In this document: positions 11,810 to 20,823 of the stretch, one piece after another
How positions within the stretch are numbered: the stretch's first letter is position 1
How the letters are laid out: every line of letters begins with the position of its first letter
Assembly: GCF_022513635.1 (NCBI RefSeq)
Contig: NZ_JAKWBL010000002.1
Location: forward strand, 186,001-250,000
Length of the DNA stretch: 64,000 nucleotides
Source of the DNA: Paraniabella ginsengisoli
Lineage (GTDB): Bacteria > Bacteroidota > Bacteroidia > Chitinophagales > Chitinophagaceae
Direction: 5' to 3'
The notes under the pieces: model-generated
What the model was told of the DNA's origin: nothing
Database searches by the model: none
Seen by the model: only the letters and a program-made list of their open reading frames with translations
Position numbers and translations under genes: made by a program

Positions 11810-11849
11810 AACCTGCGATACACATTCGTTGTGTGCCGCAGGTTTTTTG
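11810..11849 (+). terminator. Rho-independent terminator
   Basis: Stem AACCTGCG / CGCAGGTT (11810-11817 and 11837-11844) with further pairing inside the loop, followed by a T run. It ends the 9225-11788 gene cluster. Confidence 0.75.
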
Positions 11850-11911
11850 CTGGCATGTTTTTAGCGGCTACATATTTTGAAAATATATGATCACCTATAA
11901 AACTCTCATTT

Positions 11912-12457
11912 ATGTTTGATACTAAAGAAAAGGAGTTGGTACTCCAGTCAAAAGCATTACAGATTGTAATTCCGCAATATCGTATGCACACTCAACTTTT
12001 TGATAATGTAATTGCGGATATCAGCGGAGTTGATTCTTTGAAAAGAGTTCATGATGTAACGAATCATTTTGTTTGGATGGCTGGGAATATGGTTAATACA
12101 AGATATTGGCTTGCGAATATTTTAGGCGTAGAGGATAAGGACCCTAACGATGAGTTTTTTAAAGATGCTAAAGCCCTTGATCTAAATGTTACCTATCCGG
12201 AATTAGGCGATCTAAAAAAACAATGGCATCGTATCTCTTCACAATTGTACAATGCTCTTTATAAAACAACAGATGAAGAACTTGCAGTACCTTATAATTT
12301 TGGTATGGGAGTTGAATTCGTTGAAGAAAATAAGTTAAACATGGTGGGTATGAGCCTGGACAGGGAAAGTTATTTATTAGGTCAGATGGGTTTGATGCGA
12401 AGGGCGCTCGGTTATGAAGGGATGAAGTATGATATGGATAAAAGTATAAATTATTAG
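11912..12457 (+). CDS. DinB-like four-helix-bundle protein
   Basis: A 181-residue protein with the all-helical look of the DinB/YfiT superfamily. Features are an N-terminal helix with PQYRMHTQLFDNVIADI, the segment HDVTNHFVWMAGNMVNTRYWLA, and a C-terminal helix around SLDRESYLLGQMGLMRRALGY. Histidines that could bind a metal are present at about residues 29, 53 and 57. The role may be thiol transfer or none known. It lies just beyond the terminator and appears to have its own transcript. Confidence 0.6.
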   Translation: MFDTKEKELVLQSKALQIVIPQYRMHTQLFDNVIADISGVDSLKRVHDVTNHFVWMAGNMVNTRYWLANILGVEDKDPNDEFFKDAKALDLNVTYPELGDLKKQWHRISSQLYNALYKTTDEELAVPYNFGMGVEFVEENKLNMVGMSLDRESYLLGQMGLMRRALGYEGMKYDMDKSINY

Positions 12458-12610
12458 ATAAGAACTTGTTCAGACTTTTTATAAACTCGTCCGACGTAGG
12501 CGGATATATAGTCTCTGGAAAATGAACGATTATGTGTATTTATGTTTCCTGTTTATCATAAATACCTATGTTTCTATGTGGTAAAGAATAAGTTTAAACA
12601 ACTCCTAATA

Positions 12611-12639
12611 AAAAAGCGCTGATTCAACCAGCGCTTTTT
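12611..12639. terminator. Bidirectional terminator between convergent genes
   Basis: Stem AAAAAGCGCTG / CAGCGCTTTTT (12611-12621 and 12629-12639) with a 7-base loop. An A run on one side and a T run on the other serve both the plus-strand DinB-like gene and the minus-strand OsmC gene. Confidence 0.85.
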
Positions 12640-12653
12640 TATCAAATATATTT

Positions 12654-13082
12654 TCAGCTCCACGCACCCCAGTCGGTAGTTATTTCAATATCCGGGTGCA
12701 GGCTTTTGGCTACAGGGCAGGTGTTGCCTGTGTTCTTTAAGATGGTGATTGTTTTCGCATCAATCGATGTAAGTTTTTCTGGAATATGAACTTTTAAGTC
12801 GATGCCACTTACCCGCCTCGGTTCGGCTGCCATTTTTTTCAATACTTCAATCCGTACTCCATCCAAATCGAAGTTCATAGTTCGTGCTTTAATACCCATC
12901 ACTGTGATCATACAGGTAGCCAGGCTAGTGGCTAATAAATCAGTAGGGGAGAAGCGTTCGCCTTTTCCATTATTATCAACTGGCGCATCTGTTTCAAAAT
13001 TAGATCCGCTTTTTAAATGGGTGCAGGTTGTTCGCAATTCGCCGTTATAAATTACGTCCGATGTCATGTTTAAATTTTTCAT
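12654..13082 (-). CDS. OsmC family peroxidase-like protein
   Basis: OsmC/Ohr-type protein that probably reduces organic or other hydroperoxides through paired cysteines. The ATG at 13082 is favoured over one six codons upstream. Recognisable elements are RFSPTDLLATSLATCMITVMGIKAR, with the first reactive cysteine, and NTGNTCPVAKSLHPDIEI, with the second. At about 142 residues the length is normal. It is convergent with the upstream plus-strand genes and shares their terminator. Confidence 0.85.
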   Translation of the reverse strand: MKNLNMTSDVIYNGELRTTCTHLKSGSNFETDAPVDNNGKGERFSPTDLLATSLATCMITVMGIKARTMNFDLDGVRIEVLKKMAAEPRRVSGIDLKVHIPEKLTSIDAKTITILKNTGNTCPVAKSLHPDIEITTDWGAWS

Positions 13083-13219
13083 AAAGATAGTTTGTTTCAA
13101 TTATTAGGCTGATGCGACCACTAACAATTTATATATCCAGCAATAGTTGCCGTGTATTAAATTGCTTTTTTATATTTAAGTTTGAACTTTGTGACAACAT
13201 CCAGAAAAAAACTATACAC

Positions 13220-13723
13220 ATGAAGGCGAGGGCAATTATAGTGATGGGTGTTTCGGGTAGCGGTAAAACATCGGTTGGTAAAGCCCTTGCCGCCGCCAGT
13301 GAAATTCCTTTTATTGATGGTGATGATTTACATTCACAGTCAAACATAAGCAAGATGGAACAAGGCTTGCCGCTTACCGATGAAGACCGTTTTGATTGGT
13401 TTAACAGTATTATTGATGCAGCTACAAAAATGATAGCAGGAGGCACATCATGTGTTTTTGCTTGTTCGGCTCTTAAGAAAAAATATAGAGAAAAACTTAG
13501 GAATGAAATTGATCCTGTTTGTTTTGTTTATCTGAAAGCATCTTATGAACGTGTGTATCAACATCTGCTGGATCGTAAAGGACATTTTATGCCGGTCAGT
13601 TTATTAAAAAATCAGTTTGATATACTTGAAGAACCAGGTGTTGAAGAAGAAGATGTTATTACCATCGAAGTAACTGATAAGTTATACGATACAGTGTCTG
13701 CAACATTGCAGGCAATAGATTAA
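13220..13723 (+). CDS. gntK: Gluconokinase
   Basis: Phosphorylates D-gluconate to 6-phosphogluconate with ATP. The ATG at 13220 starts directly before the P-loop MGVSGSGKTSVGKAL; the longer upstream frame lacks family similarity. IDGDDLHSQSNISKM, LTDEDRFDWF and FACSALKKKYREKLR are classic gluconokinase motifs, and the total of 167 residues is standard. The permease gene follows 17 bases downstream, so uptake and phosphorylation of gluconate are coupled in one operon. Confidence 0.92.
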   Translation: MKARAIIVMGVSGSGKTSVGKALAAASEIPFIDGDDLHSQSNISKMEQGLPLTDEDRFDWFNSIIDAATKMIAGGTSCVFACSALKKKYREKLRNEIDPVCFVYLKASYERVYQHLLDRKGHFMPVSLLKNQFDILEEPGVEEEDVITIEVTDKLYDTVSATLQAID

Positions 13724-13740
13724 TTTTTAAAACAGATTGC

Positions 13741-15063
13741 ATGTCTTCAGTTTTAATACTTATTACTGGTATAACATTATTGCTGTTATTGATAGCAGGT
13801 TTGAAGCTTAATGCATTCACTGCCCTTGTTATAATAGCTTTGTTTATTGGTTTTGCAAACGGAATGGATGCTTCTGTAGTTGTTGCTGCCATTTCGAAAG
13901 GTGTTGGAGATATTTTAGGGCCAGTAATTGCAGTGCTAGGCTTTGGTGTAATGCTGGGAAGTATTTTAACAGAAACAGGTGCAACAGCACAAATCAGCGA
14001 GCGGCTGCTGAAAGTATTTGGACCTCAACGGGCAAAGCTGGCCGTTTGTGTTACTAGCTTTTGTGTTGGATTGGCTTTGTTTTACAATGCCGGTTTCATT
14101 GTACTTATTCCTTTAGTATTTGCTATTGCCTATAAAACGAAGGCTCCGCTTGTTTATCTTGCCATTGCAATGGCTGCCCCGCTTTCTGTAACTCACGGGT
14201 TTTTGCCACCACATCCGGGCCCTGTTGTGATTGCAAGTATTTTCAAAGCTAACATTGGGCTTACATTATTATATGGGTTGTGTATTGTTATTCCTATACT
14301 GATATTAGCAGCTATTATTTTTCCTGAAAAGATTAAAAAAGTAATCGCAAATCCGCCGAAGGGCATTTTTAACGAAGAGGCAATTGAGATAAGAAATCTT
14401 CCAAATTTTAGCCTTAGCCTTTTTGTAGCACTGATACCCGTAATATTATTAATTGCTTCAACCTTCCTGCTTCAGGTAGTTCAACCTGAAAAAGGCGCGT
14501 TACGTAGTTTGCTGGTTTTTATTGGAGATCCGGGAATGTCGCTTTTGATTGCTGTAATATTAGCGGTGTTTTGTCTTGGTTTACTTCGCGGAATAAAAGT
14601 AAGTACATTGATGGATAAATCAACGACTGCGATTGGAGCGATTGCTCCAATTATCCTGATAACAGCGGCTGGCGGTGCATTGAAACAGGTGCTTATAGAA
14701 AGTGGAACCGGGGATGCCATTGCAGCTTTTTTTAGAGAAAGCTCAATGCCTCCATTGGTATTAGGATGGCTTGTAGCAACAATGTTGAGAATTGCTATCG
14801 GTTCGGCAACGGTTGCTGGCCTAACTGCTGCAGGAATTGTACAACCTTTGGTAACAAGTATGAACGTAAGCCCGGAACTTATGGTGTTATCGATTGGAGC
14901 GGGTAGCCTGATGTGTTCGCATGTAAATGATACCGGATTTTGGATGTTCAAAGAATATCTTGGACTGAGCTTGAAGGATACTTTTAAAACTTGGACGGTG
15001 ATGGAATCTATTGTTGGTGTGGCGGGATTAGTTGCTGTATTGTTGTTAGATGTGGTTGTTTGA
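13741..15063 (+). CDS. gntP: GntP-family gluconate permease
   Basis: Inner-membrane gluconate:H+ symporter of the GntP family. The 440-residue sequence is almost wholly hydrophobic, with about twelve membrane segments. Family motifs include APLSVTHGFLPPHPGPV and the late ATVAGLTAAGIVQP with GSLMCSHVNDTGFWMFKEY. It is intact, starts 17 bases after gluconokinase and clearly belongs to the same operon. Confidence 0.92.
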   Translation: MSSVLILITGITLLLLLIAGLKLNAFTALVIIALFIGFANGMDASVVVAAISKGVGDILGPVIAVLGFGVMLGSILTETGATAQISERLLKVFGPQRAKLAVCVTSFCVGLALFYNAGFIVLIPLVFAIAYKTKAPLVYLAIAMAAPLSVTHGFLPPHPGPVVIASIFKANIGLTLLYGLCIVIPILILAAIIFPEKIKKVIANPPKGIFNEEAIEIRNLPNFSLSLFVALIPVILLIASTFLLQVVQPEKGALRSLLVFIGDPGMSLLIAVILAVFCLGLLRGIKVSTLMDKSTTAIGAIAPIILITAAGGALKQVLIESGTGDAIAAFFRESSMPPLVLGWLVATMLRIAIGSATVAGLTAAGIVQPLVTSMNVSPELMVLSIGAGSLMCSHVNDTGFWMFKEYLGLSLKDTFKTWTVMESIVGVAGLVAVLLLDVVV

Positions 15064-15171
15064 TTTAAGCATGATTTTATCGTTTATGTAGGATGAGTTA
15101 TATTCTACAGTATAAGTGAGTGACACAACAAAGATGAGATTTGTTTATAGTTGGCCTAATAAAAAATTATT

Positions 15172-15920
15172 TTATATCAAGACTGTTAATTCGCTTCCTG
15201 TATTTAGCTGGCAGTAATATTTTTTTAGCAGCCCATCCATTTTTATTAACCTGCTTAATTTGTAAACAGGAACAAGTGGCGCCAAGAGAGAGAAGTTGTT
15301 AAAATGCAGTAATTCTTTTACCCGCCGTGGCACTACCAGTTTCTGCCCCTCCACTAATATTTTGAACCGCACCACCCCTAAATGTTTTTTATATTGTTTG
15401 AATAGGTCTATGGAATAGTTGCTTTTTTGCAAGTTATTATCTAAATGTTCTTTACGAACAGGTAACCAATCCTGATAAGTTGGTGGTAAGTCCTTTAAGT
15501 TCATTCTTACTCCGACTCTATAAAAAACGTTATAAACTTCATTTTTTTCTATATCAGTTAAGTGGTGTTCTAAAAGCTCGTAAGAAGCAATTGAATAATG
15601 AATCAGCATAAACAGTACATCGCGGTATGCCCAATCGGGAATGGCTGATCCTCTGTTTTGTTCTACACCTTTGTGTATTTGCGTTATTACATCGATTGCC
15701 TTATGAGCTTTGTCAGTTGGGGAAAAGACAATTTCTTTAGCGTAGGTAACAGTCGAAAAAGCCCGATAGGATCGGAGGGAAGCTTGCCGGTGAAATAAAG
15801 CCAATCCACTGCTTTGTTTAACGCAAACTCTGCGGCGGCACCTGCAAAAATGAAAAGTATGGTATCACTCTTGCCCCAGATCTTCCTAACAATAGAATCC
15901 TTTTTAGCAAATAGTTCCAT
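15172..15920 (-). CDS. Oxygenase MpaB-like family protein (DUF2236), frameshifted
   Basis: Member of the MpaB/DUF2236 haem-associated oxygenase-like family. The start at 15920 leads into WGKSDTILFIFAGAAAEFALNKAVDWL. A lost T near 15760 breaks the frame, which resumes as FSTVTYAKEIVFSPTDKAHKAI and continues with IPDWAYRDVLFMLIHYSIASYELLE. Rejoined it is about 250 residues, typical of the short bacterial members. Its activity is unknown. It stands alone on the minus strand. Confidence 0.7.
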
Positions 15921-15988
15921 GAGTTATTAGTTGCTGGCACTAAGTTAATGCATCTTCGGTCTTCATTCGTGATGTTTATTTATCAATG

Positions 15989-16185
15989 TGCGCGATGCTG
16001 CTGCGCCATGGGAAACCTTTGCCAGTTTCGCATAGAGATTACAAACTTTTAAGAAACATGGCCCATGTGTAATTATCTTCTCCAAACATTGGTGAATACG
16101 CTTCCATTTTTCATGTTGAAGCGTTAGCAGCATTCCTTCCTCTGATATTTTTTGTTGTATCTGATCCTGCGCTACAGGATGGTTT
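15989..16185 (-). pseudogene. Coding-like remnant, unidentified
   Basis: An uninterrupted frame of about 65 codons with protein-like composition (EEGMLLTLQHEKWKRIHQ, then ITHGPCFLKVCNLYAKLAKV) directly after the methionine aminopeptidase stop. It has no good start codon and I do not recognise it. It may be the tail of a lost gene or chance. Confidence 0.3.
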
Positions 16186-16191
16186 TTTAGT

Positions 16192-16954
16192 TTAATTCAG
16201 TATTCCGTTTAATTCGGTTAATATTACTGGCGTTCCATTTGTTACCAAAATAGTATGTTCATGTTGCGCCATGTAGCCACCATTGTTACCAACCATTGTC
16301 CATCCGTCGTTAAGTTCTGTAGCGTAAGTCGAGGATGTTGAAATAAAGGTTTCAATAGCAATAACCGAATTTTTTTAAATAGTCTTTGGTCAAATCTATT
16401 TTTATAATTAAGTAATTCTTCCGGATGTTCGTGTAAACTTCTTCCGATTCCATGGCCGCCAAGATTTTTAATTACCTTATAACCTCTTTTCTTAGCTTCG
16501 GTTTCTATCAAGTGACCGATGTCTGCAATTTTTACGCCTCCTTTAATATTATTAATTGCTTTTCGCAATATTTCTTTCGATGCTTCGACCAATTTTTGAT
16601 GTTGATTAATATCTTTTCCAAGTACAAATGAAGCGCCATTATCTGCCCAAAAACCGTTTAGTTCTGCAGAAACATCAATATTTATTAAATCACCTTCTTT
16701 TAATATTTTTTGCTTGATGGAATGCCGTGACAAAACTCGTTATCAACACTGATACAAGTCCATCCGGGAAATCCGTATGTCAGATAAGGCGCTGATTTAG
16801 CTCTAAAATCTGATAAAACGCTTGCTCCATAATCATCCAATTCTTTTGTACTCATTCCAGGTTGAGCATATTGCATCATTTGTTTGAGTGTTTGTGCAAC
16901 TGCTTTGCTTGCATTCTGCATTCCAACCAGTTCAGATTCTTTTGTTATTGACAT
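16192..16954 (-). CDS. map: Type I methionine aminopeptidase (two frameshifts)
   Basis: Removes the initiator methionine from new proteins using two metal ions. Three reading-frame pieces join cleanly. The first opens MSITKESELVGMQNASKAVAQ and reaches FCHGIPS with a key histidine. The second holds INIDVSAELNGFWADNGASF with two metal aspartates and GGHGIGRSLHEHP with the metal histidine. The third ends EHTILVTNGTP with the last metal glutamate. Breaks lie near 16715 and in an A/T run near 16377. The complete protein is about 254 residues, normal for type I. The enzyme is usually essential, so the breaks are probably sequence errors; alternatively this is a decaying second copy. Confidence 0.85.
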
Positions 16955-17151
16955 AATTCATTTTTAGTAATAGTACGTTACTTTTATTATTCAAATTTAT
17001 TACAAAAGCTGCAAAGAGTTGCAACTATTGATTCGTTGACCTGGATACTTTCACAAAGTAAATTATTAATTCCTGGCAATGTGTTACCAATGTTAAATTG
17101 GCAAATTACAATTGAGGTTTAGGTCAACTTTTAACATAAAAATATTTTCTA

Positions 17152-17604
17152 TCACTTACTGCTAAGCTCTTCCGCAAGACCAATTAGAATGCCTTCAGCT
17201 CCTCTGATATAGCATAGTCGATATGAGTTTTCATACTGAACAATTTCTCCAACGAGTTGTGCGCCATTCTTGGTTAGCCTATTAACCATTTCGTCAATGT
17301 CTTCAACGGTAAACATTGCACGTAGATAACCGAGTGTGTTTACGGGTGCAGTACGGTGGTCTGATACGGTAGCAGGGGTGATGAATTTTGAAAGTTCAAT
17401 TCGGCTATGTCCATCTGGTGTTACCATCATAGCGACTTCCACATGCTGAGAACCAAGTCCGGTAACTCTGCCGGCCCATTCTCCTTCTATTGTTCCTCTG
17501 CCTTCGAGCTTTAAGCCAATCTCTTCGAAAAATGAAATTGCATCATTCAGAGATTCTACAACGATGCCTACATTGTCCATTCTCAGTAATTTGTTTTTTG
17601 TCAT
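17152..17604 (-). CDS. VOC / glyoxalase family protein
   Basis: Single-domain glyoxalase-fold protein of 150 residues. The ATG at 17604 is preferred. The pattern is MDNVGIVVESLNDAISFFEEIGLKLEGR, a central ARVTG-like loop (AGRVTGLGSQHVEVAMM) and VGEIVQYENSYRLCYIRGAEGILIGLAEE, with a terminal glutamate as expected for a metal ligand. Substrate unknown; this subgroup is sometimes linked to fosfomycin or bleomycin resistance, but no such role is shown. A GCCCATAACG motif like a cassette boundary lies just upstream near 17667. Confidence 0.75.
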   Translation of the reverse strand: MTKNKLLRMDNVGIVVESLNDAISFFEEIGLKLEGRGTIEGEWAGRVTGLGSQHVEVAMMVTPDGHSRIELSKFITPATVSDHRTAPVNTLGYLRAMFTVEDIDEMVNRLTKNGAQLVGEIVQYENSYRLCYIRGAEGILIGLAEELSSK

Positions 17605-17797
17605 TGTTTTATTATTTAGAGGTTCTTTCAAAATTTAATTTGGGCAATGCGCATTTTGTTTAGGTTGCCCATAACGGATGGGGCTTGCTACGGATTGGAA
17701 AATTATTATTTTCTGCTTCCGCAACTCGAATTTATTTTGTTGTTGAAATTAAGAGCTAAAATTGATATTTGTTTACCTGGGTGAAAACTAAAAGTTT
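17605..17797. other. Intergenic region with a possible half cassette site
   Basis: No gene. TTGCCCATAACGGATGGGGC near 17663-17682 resembles the left arm of the attC-like sites that begin at 19.76 kb, but no matching right arm was found, so it is only a candidate remnant. Confidence 0.3.
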
Positions 17798-17880
17798 ACA
17801 ACGAAAAAGTATTGCAATAAAGTCGAGTCTTACAAATCGTTAGCGGCGATGTCGTTCGGATGTTTGTTATTGTCCGAAGT
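17798..17880 (-). repeat. Remnant of the repeated non-coding cassette
   Basis: About 80 bases (ACAACGAAAAAG, then AAAGTCGAGTCTTACAAATCGTT and TTGTTATTGTC) match the middle of the non-coding cassette found twelve times in the array, with scattered mismatches. It lies outside the present array, separated from it by insertion-sequence debris. Confidence 0.7.
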
Positions 17881-17884
17881 CAGC

Positions 17885-18192
17885 GGGGAATCATTACAAT
17901 ATTTAGCTAACAAAAACATAGATTCGTGGATCCCCAACTTTGGTCAGTACAAAGCAGAAAGAGAAGGTTTTGTTTATAATAAAGAATAGAATCAATATGA
18001 GTGTACAAAACAAGGAGGGAACAAATCTGTCCTAACATTTAAAGGCACCAAAACAGACAGCAAGGGTTATCGTAAACACATATACCGCAGCAGTGAGAAG
18101 GATTGTAAGAACTGCCCGTTGAGAAAACAATGCTGTGGTAGTGTCACGAAGTTCAAGAAAATAGACGACAGCATCCACAAGCCTTTGTATGA
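17885..18192 (+). pseudogene. IS1182-family transposase fragment
   Basis: Translated on the plus strand, the region gives the zinc-ribbon-like C-terminal part of an IS1182-type transposase. Visible pieces are WIPNFGQYKAEREGFVYNKE, a frame break, then KNCPLRKQCCGSVTKFKKIDD and HKPLYD. Both ends of the gene are missing. The right side is cut exactly by the IS3-family element and the left side is joined to a non-coding cassette remnant. Confidence 0.8.
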
Positions 18193-18270
18193 TGTAAGCT
18201 CCCCGTAAATCCGGCCAGAACAGTTAGAGTTAACACGGAACGAGTTTGTTAACTTTAAACTTTAAATACA

Positions 18271-18561
18271 ATGAACAAGAGATTTACAGAGAGCCAGATA
18301 GTAGCAGCAATCAAGAAGCAGGAAGGCGGCATAGCAGTTAAAGACATTTGTCGTGAGATAGGAATAAGCGATGCGACTTTTTATAACTGGAAAGCAAAAT
18401 ATGGAGGAATGTCCGTGAGCGATGTAACCAGAATGCGCGAACTAGAAAAAGAAAATGCAGAGTTAAAGAAGATGTTTGCGGAGATGAGCCTGGAGAACCG
18501 GGCAATGAAAATTTTAATTGAAAAAAGTTCTAACGCCTCAGGAGAAAAGGGAAGCTGTTGA
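18271..18561 (+). CDS. IS3-family OrfA (helix-turn-helix transposase subunit)
   Basis: A 96-residue OrfA of the IS407 subgroup. It starts MNKRFTESQIVAAIKKQEGG, has the helix-turn-helix core VKDICREIGISDATFYNWKAKYG, then a leucine-zipper-like coiled coil (LEKENAELKKMFAEMSLENRAMK). It overlaps orfB by about 44 bases. The A6G slippery stretch near 18519-18525 is a plausible site for programmed -1 frameshifting that makes the OrfAB transposase. Confidence 0.9.
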   Translation: MNKRFTESQIVAAIKKQEGGIAVKDICREIGISDATFYNWKAKYGGMSVSDVTRMRELEKENAELKKMFAEMSLENRAMKILIEKSSNASGEKGSC

Positions 18562-19462
18562 TTGTTTATTAATAGATGGACAGCTAAGTAACCGCAAGGC
18601 GTGTAAACTGATAAGCATATCCCGAACAAGCTATCAGTATAAAGCAAAATCCAAAGACGACACAGATCTACAAATTGCGTTAACGGATTTGACTACCAAA
18701 CATGTTGCCATAGGCTTTTGGCAATGCTGTTATCGGCTTTGGAATAAAGGCCATTGGTGGAATCATAAACGGATTTACCGAGTGTATACAGATATGAAAC
18801 TAAATATACGCCGCAGAGCTAAACGTCGGCTTCCAGAATGAGTGAAGCAGCCGCTGGTTGTGCCCACAGCGCCGAATCAAGTATGGAGTATCGACTTCAT
18901 GAATGATAGCCTTGCTGATGGGCGTAGGTATCGGTTGTTTAATGTTATAGACGATTTTAACAGAGAATCCTTAGCTATTGAAGTAGATACATCGCTACCC
19001 TCGTTGCGTGTGATAAGAGTATTGGAGAGGCTGATAAATCACAGAGGCGTACCGACAACTCTTCGTTGTGATAACGGGCCTGAATTTATATCTCACAAAC
19101 TTGATCAATGGTGTAGGGAAAAAGGCAAAGAAATATCCTTGCAATTTATTCAGCCCGGCAAGCCGATGCAAAATGCTTTTATCGAAAGAAAAAACGGAAG
19201 TATAAGGCGCGAATTGCTGAACGCATACCTGTTTTATAGTTTGTCCGAAGTACGGGAAAAATGCGAAGAATGGAGGCTTGATTACAATACCGAACGACCT
19301 CACAAATCGCTGGGTTATCTTTCTCCCATCAAGTATCAGGAGATGAAGACATCAGCTTTATCCACACCGGCAAGCGGAAACCTTTTACATATTGAAGCGC
19401 AGCCGGTAGTGGATAAAGCGGTACAAAACGACAGATGTAATATATTTGAAAACTCTAACTGA
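18518..19462 (+). pseudogene. IS3-family OrfB transposase with an in-frame stop
   Basis: DDE integrase-type transposase catalytic subunit. The N-terminal helices (SNRKACKLISISRTSYQY) are followed by the retroviral integrase core with the three catalytic residues. These are D in WSIDFMNDSLADG, D in LRCDNGPEF and E in FIERKNGSIRREL. A TGA at 18839-18841 interrupts the frame between RRAKRRLPE and VKQPLVV, where CGA (arginine) would be expected. Unless the stop is a sequence error, this copy cannot move by itself. Confidence 0.85.
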
Positions 19463-19491
19463 ACCCGGCACTAATATAAGGGGAGCTTACA

Positions 19492-19730
19492 ATCCTTACC
19501 GTTAACTCTATGTTTTCTTTTGATGCTTTTGGTTTCCATACTGGGAAATCCGTATGATAATTTAATCTATGACGATTGCTTACAGGTCCTAAAACATTTA
19601 AAATTGCTCTTATGATGTTTGATTTGCCAGAATTATTTTTACCGCAAATAGCTGTATAAAAGTCTTCAAACTCGATGATACAGTTTTCAAAAGATCTGAA
19701 ATTTTTTAAATGTATATCTTTAATTTTCAA
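19492..19730 (-). pseudogene. OLD-like AAA ATPase, N-terminal fragment (cassette C0)
   Basis: The first 80 or so residues of an ABC-type/OLD-family ATPase: IKDIHLKNFRSFENCIIEF, then the Walker A motif CGKNNSGKSNIIRAIL. OLD-family proteins are nucleases or ATPases often tied to phage defence. The rest of the gene and its cassette site are missing because the IS3-family element cuts in at 19491. It is the distal surviving piece of the cassette array; site 1 lies immediately upstream. Confidence 0.8.
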
Positions 19731-19756
19731 GGGTCTCGTTTTTTATAATGCCACAT

Positions 19757-19881
19757 AACGTTTTGGGTCTTTGCGTTCGGGCGGGATTTCTTGCACAAAC
19801 GCTGAGCCTTTAACTGATGATAAATTTATAACAAAAAGCCCAAGTTTTGCACTTCAGCCCGCCTGACGCAAAATTCATGTT
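19757..19881 (-). repeat. attC-like site 1 (type C)
   Basis: Arms TTTGCGTTCGGGCGGG and CCCGCCTGACGCAAA. It belongs to cassette C1, whose ends are GTTAGTGGC and GCCACTAAC. Its left outer flank GCCACATAAC belongs to the truncated cassette C0. Confidence 0.8.
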
Positions 19882-19900
19882 AGTGGCTGTTTTTCTTCTG

Positions 19901-20659
19901 TCAATAATATTCGTAATGTCCATATTGAAATTCTTGTGCTCGTCTAAGATAAAAATTGTCTGTGATTAGCTTGTCAAGTTCGTCAACTATTTTATTAAGT
20001 TTTTTAGTTCGTTCAATCTTTTCTTGTCCTAACGTATTGAAGTCAATTTTACTTTCGTCTTCTATGAGTTGTCGCAATGATTTGATGTAAAGTTTTTTTT
20101 GCTTTGTTATGTCGTATGTTTTGGAAATGTCGTCTTTGGTTTTTGGCAACAAGTAAATTGAATATTCTACATAACCTAAAATTCGTCTGCTTTGGTGTAC
20201 AAAGTATGTTCCGCCATATTCAAAGTGTCCAAATAATGAATTGATGTTTGAGTAAATGTCTATGAGCTTTTGTCGTTGTTGGGCAAATTCTTTAACTCCA
20301 TTTTTTTGTTTGAGAAAGTAAGCATACAAAACGTAATAATTGTCTTGCCCAACCTCACTTCCAAATTCTTCTTTGTCATTGTCGTTGAAATATGCTTGGT
20401 CTGGGTTGTCTGGATATTCTTCAAAAAATTTCGTGTGTTTATCTACAATGTTATTGAAGTCTGCTTTTGCATATTTCAGAGTGTCGCCAATTTCGGTTGC
20501 AATTAAAATGGTGTCTTGTTGTGTGTAGTATTTTGAGTTGTCAACCTTTGAGGTTTTGGTGTGTGTATTAGCAATAATTGTCTTGTCAACCTGTTTGGAT
20601 TGATTGTTACAACTTAAAAGTCCAATCGTAATTGTCAGTATGTAAATTGTTTGTTTCAC
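19901..20659 (-). CDS. C1: lipoprotein of unknown function
   Basis: The GTG at 20659 starts a lipoprotein signal (MKQTIYILTITIGLLSCNNQ); there is no ATG nearby in frame. The mature part, about 235 residues, is hydrophilic and helix-rich with many lysines (DITKQKKLYIKSLRQLIEDESK), and I do not recognise a family. It is the only gene of cassette C1 and ends 20 bases before site 1. Low-GC codon use resembles the other cassettes. Confidence 0.65.
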   Translation of the reverse strand: MKQTIYILTITIGLLSCNNQSKQVDKTIIANTHTKTSKVDNSKYYTQQDTILIATEIGDTLKYAKADFNNIVDKHTKFFEEYPDNPDQAYFNDNDKEEFGSEVGQDNYYVLYAYFLKQKNGVKEFAQQRQKLIDIYSNINSLFGHFEYGGTYFVHQSRRILGYVEYSIYLLPKTKDDISKTYDITKQKKLYIKSLRQLIEDESKIDFNTLGQEKIERTKKLNKIVDELDKLITDNFYLRRAQEFQYGHYEYY

Positions 20660-20680
20660 GGTCGTCTTAAAATAGCCACT

Positions 20681-20804
20681 AACGGTTCGGGTATTGCCGA
20701 AGGCGGTGATTTTTAGCACTAAAGCTCAATCGAAGAACGAAAGTTGAACCTTGCACAAATGTTTCATAGAAGCACTTCAGCCCCGCTTTTGGCAATACCG
20801 TGTT
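20681..20804 (-). repeat. attC-like site 2 (type B)
   Basis: Arms GGTATTGCCGAAGGCGG and CCCCGCTTTTGGCAATACC. It belongs to C2; outer right flank GTTAGCACC pairs with GGTGCTAAC at site 3. Confidence 0.85.
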
Positions 20805-20823
20805 AGCACCTGTGCCTTTTTCA

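Larger units (their letters stand above)
18193..19491 (+). mobile_element. IS3-family insertion sequence (IS407-like), about 1.3 kb
   Basis: Bounded by inverted repeats. The left end TGTAAGCTCCCC with a downstream CAGTTAGAGTT is mirrored by AACTCTAACTG and GGGGAGCTTACA at the right end. It contains overlapping orfA and orfB. The flanks (ATGA on the left, ATCC on the right) do not form a target duplication, and the DNA on the two sides is unrelated. The element therefore probably mediated a deletion or rearrangement after insertion. Confidence 0.88.

Noticed and set aside
14481..14951. Antisense frame of 156 codons opposite the gluconate permease
   Set aside because: Shadow of a strongly supported membrane-protein gene; its composition mirrors the hydrophobic codons of the sense strand.
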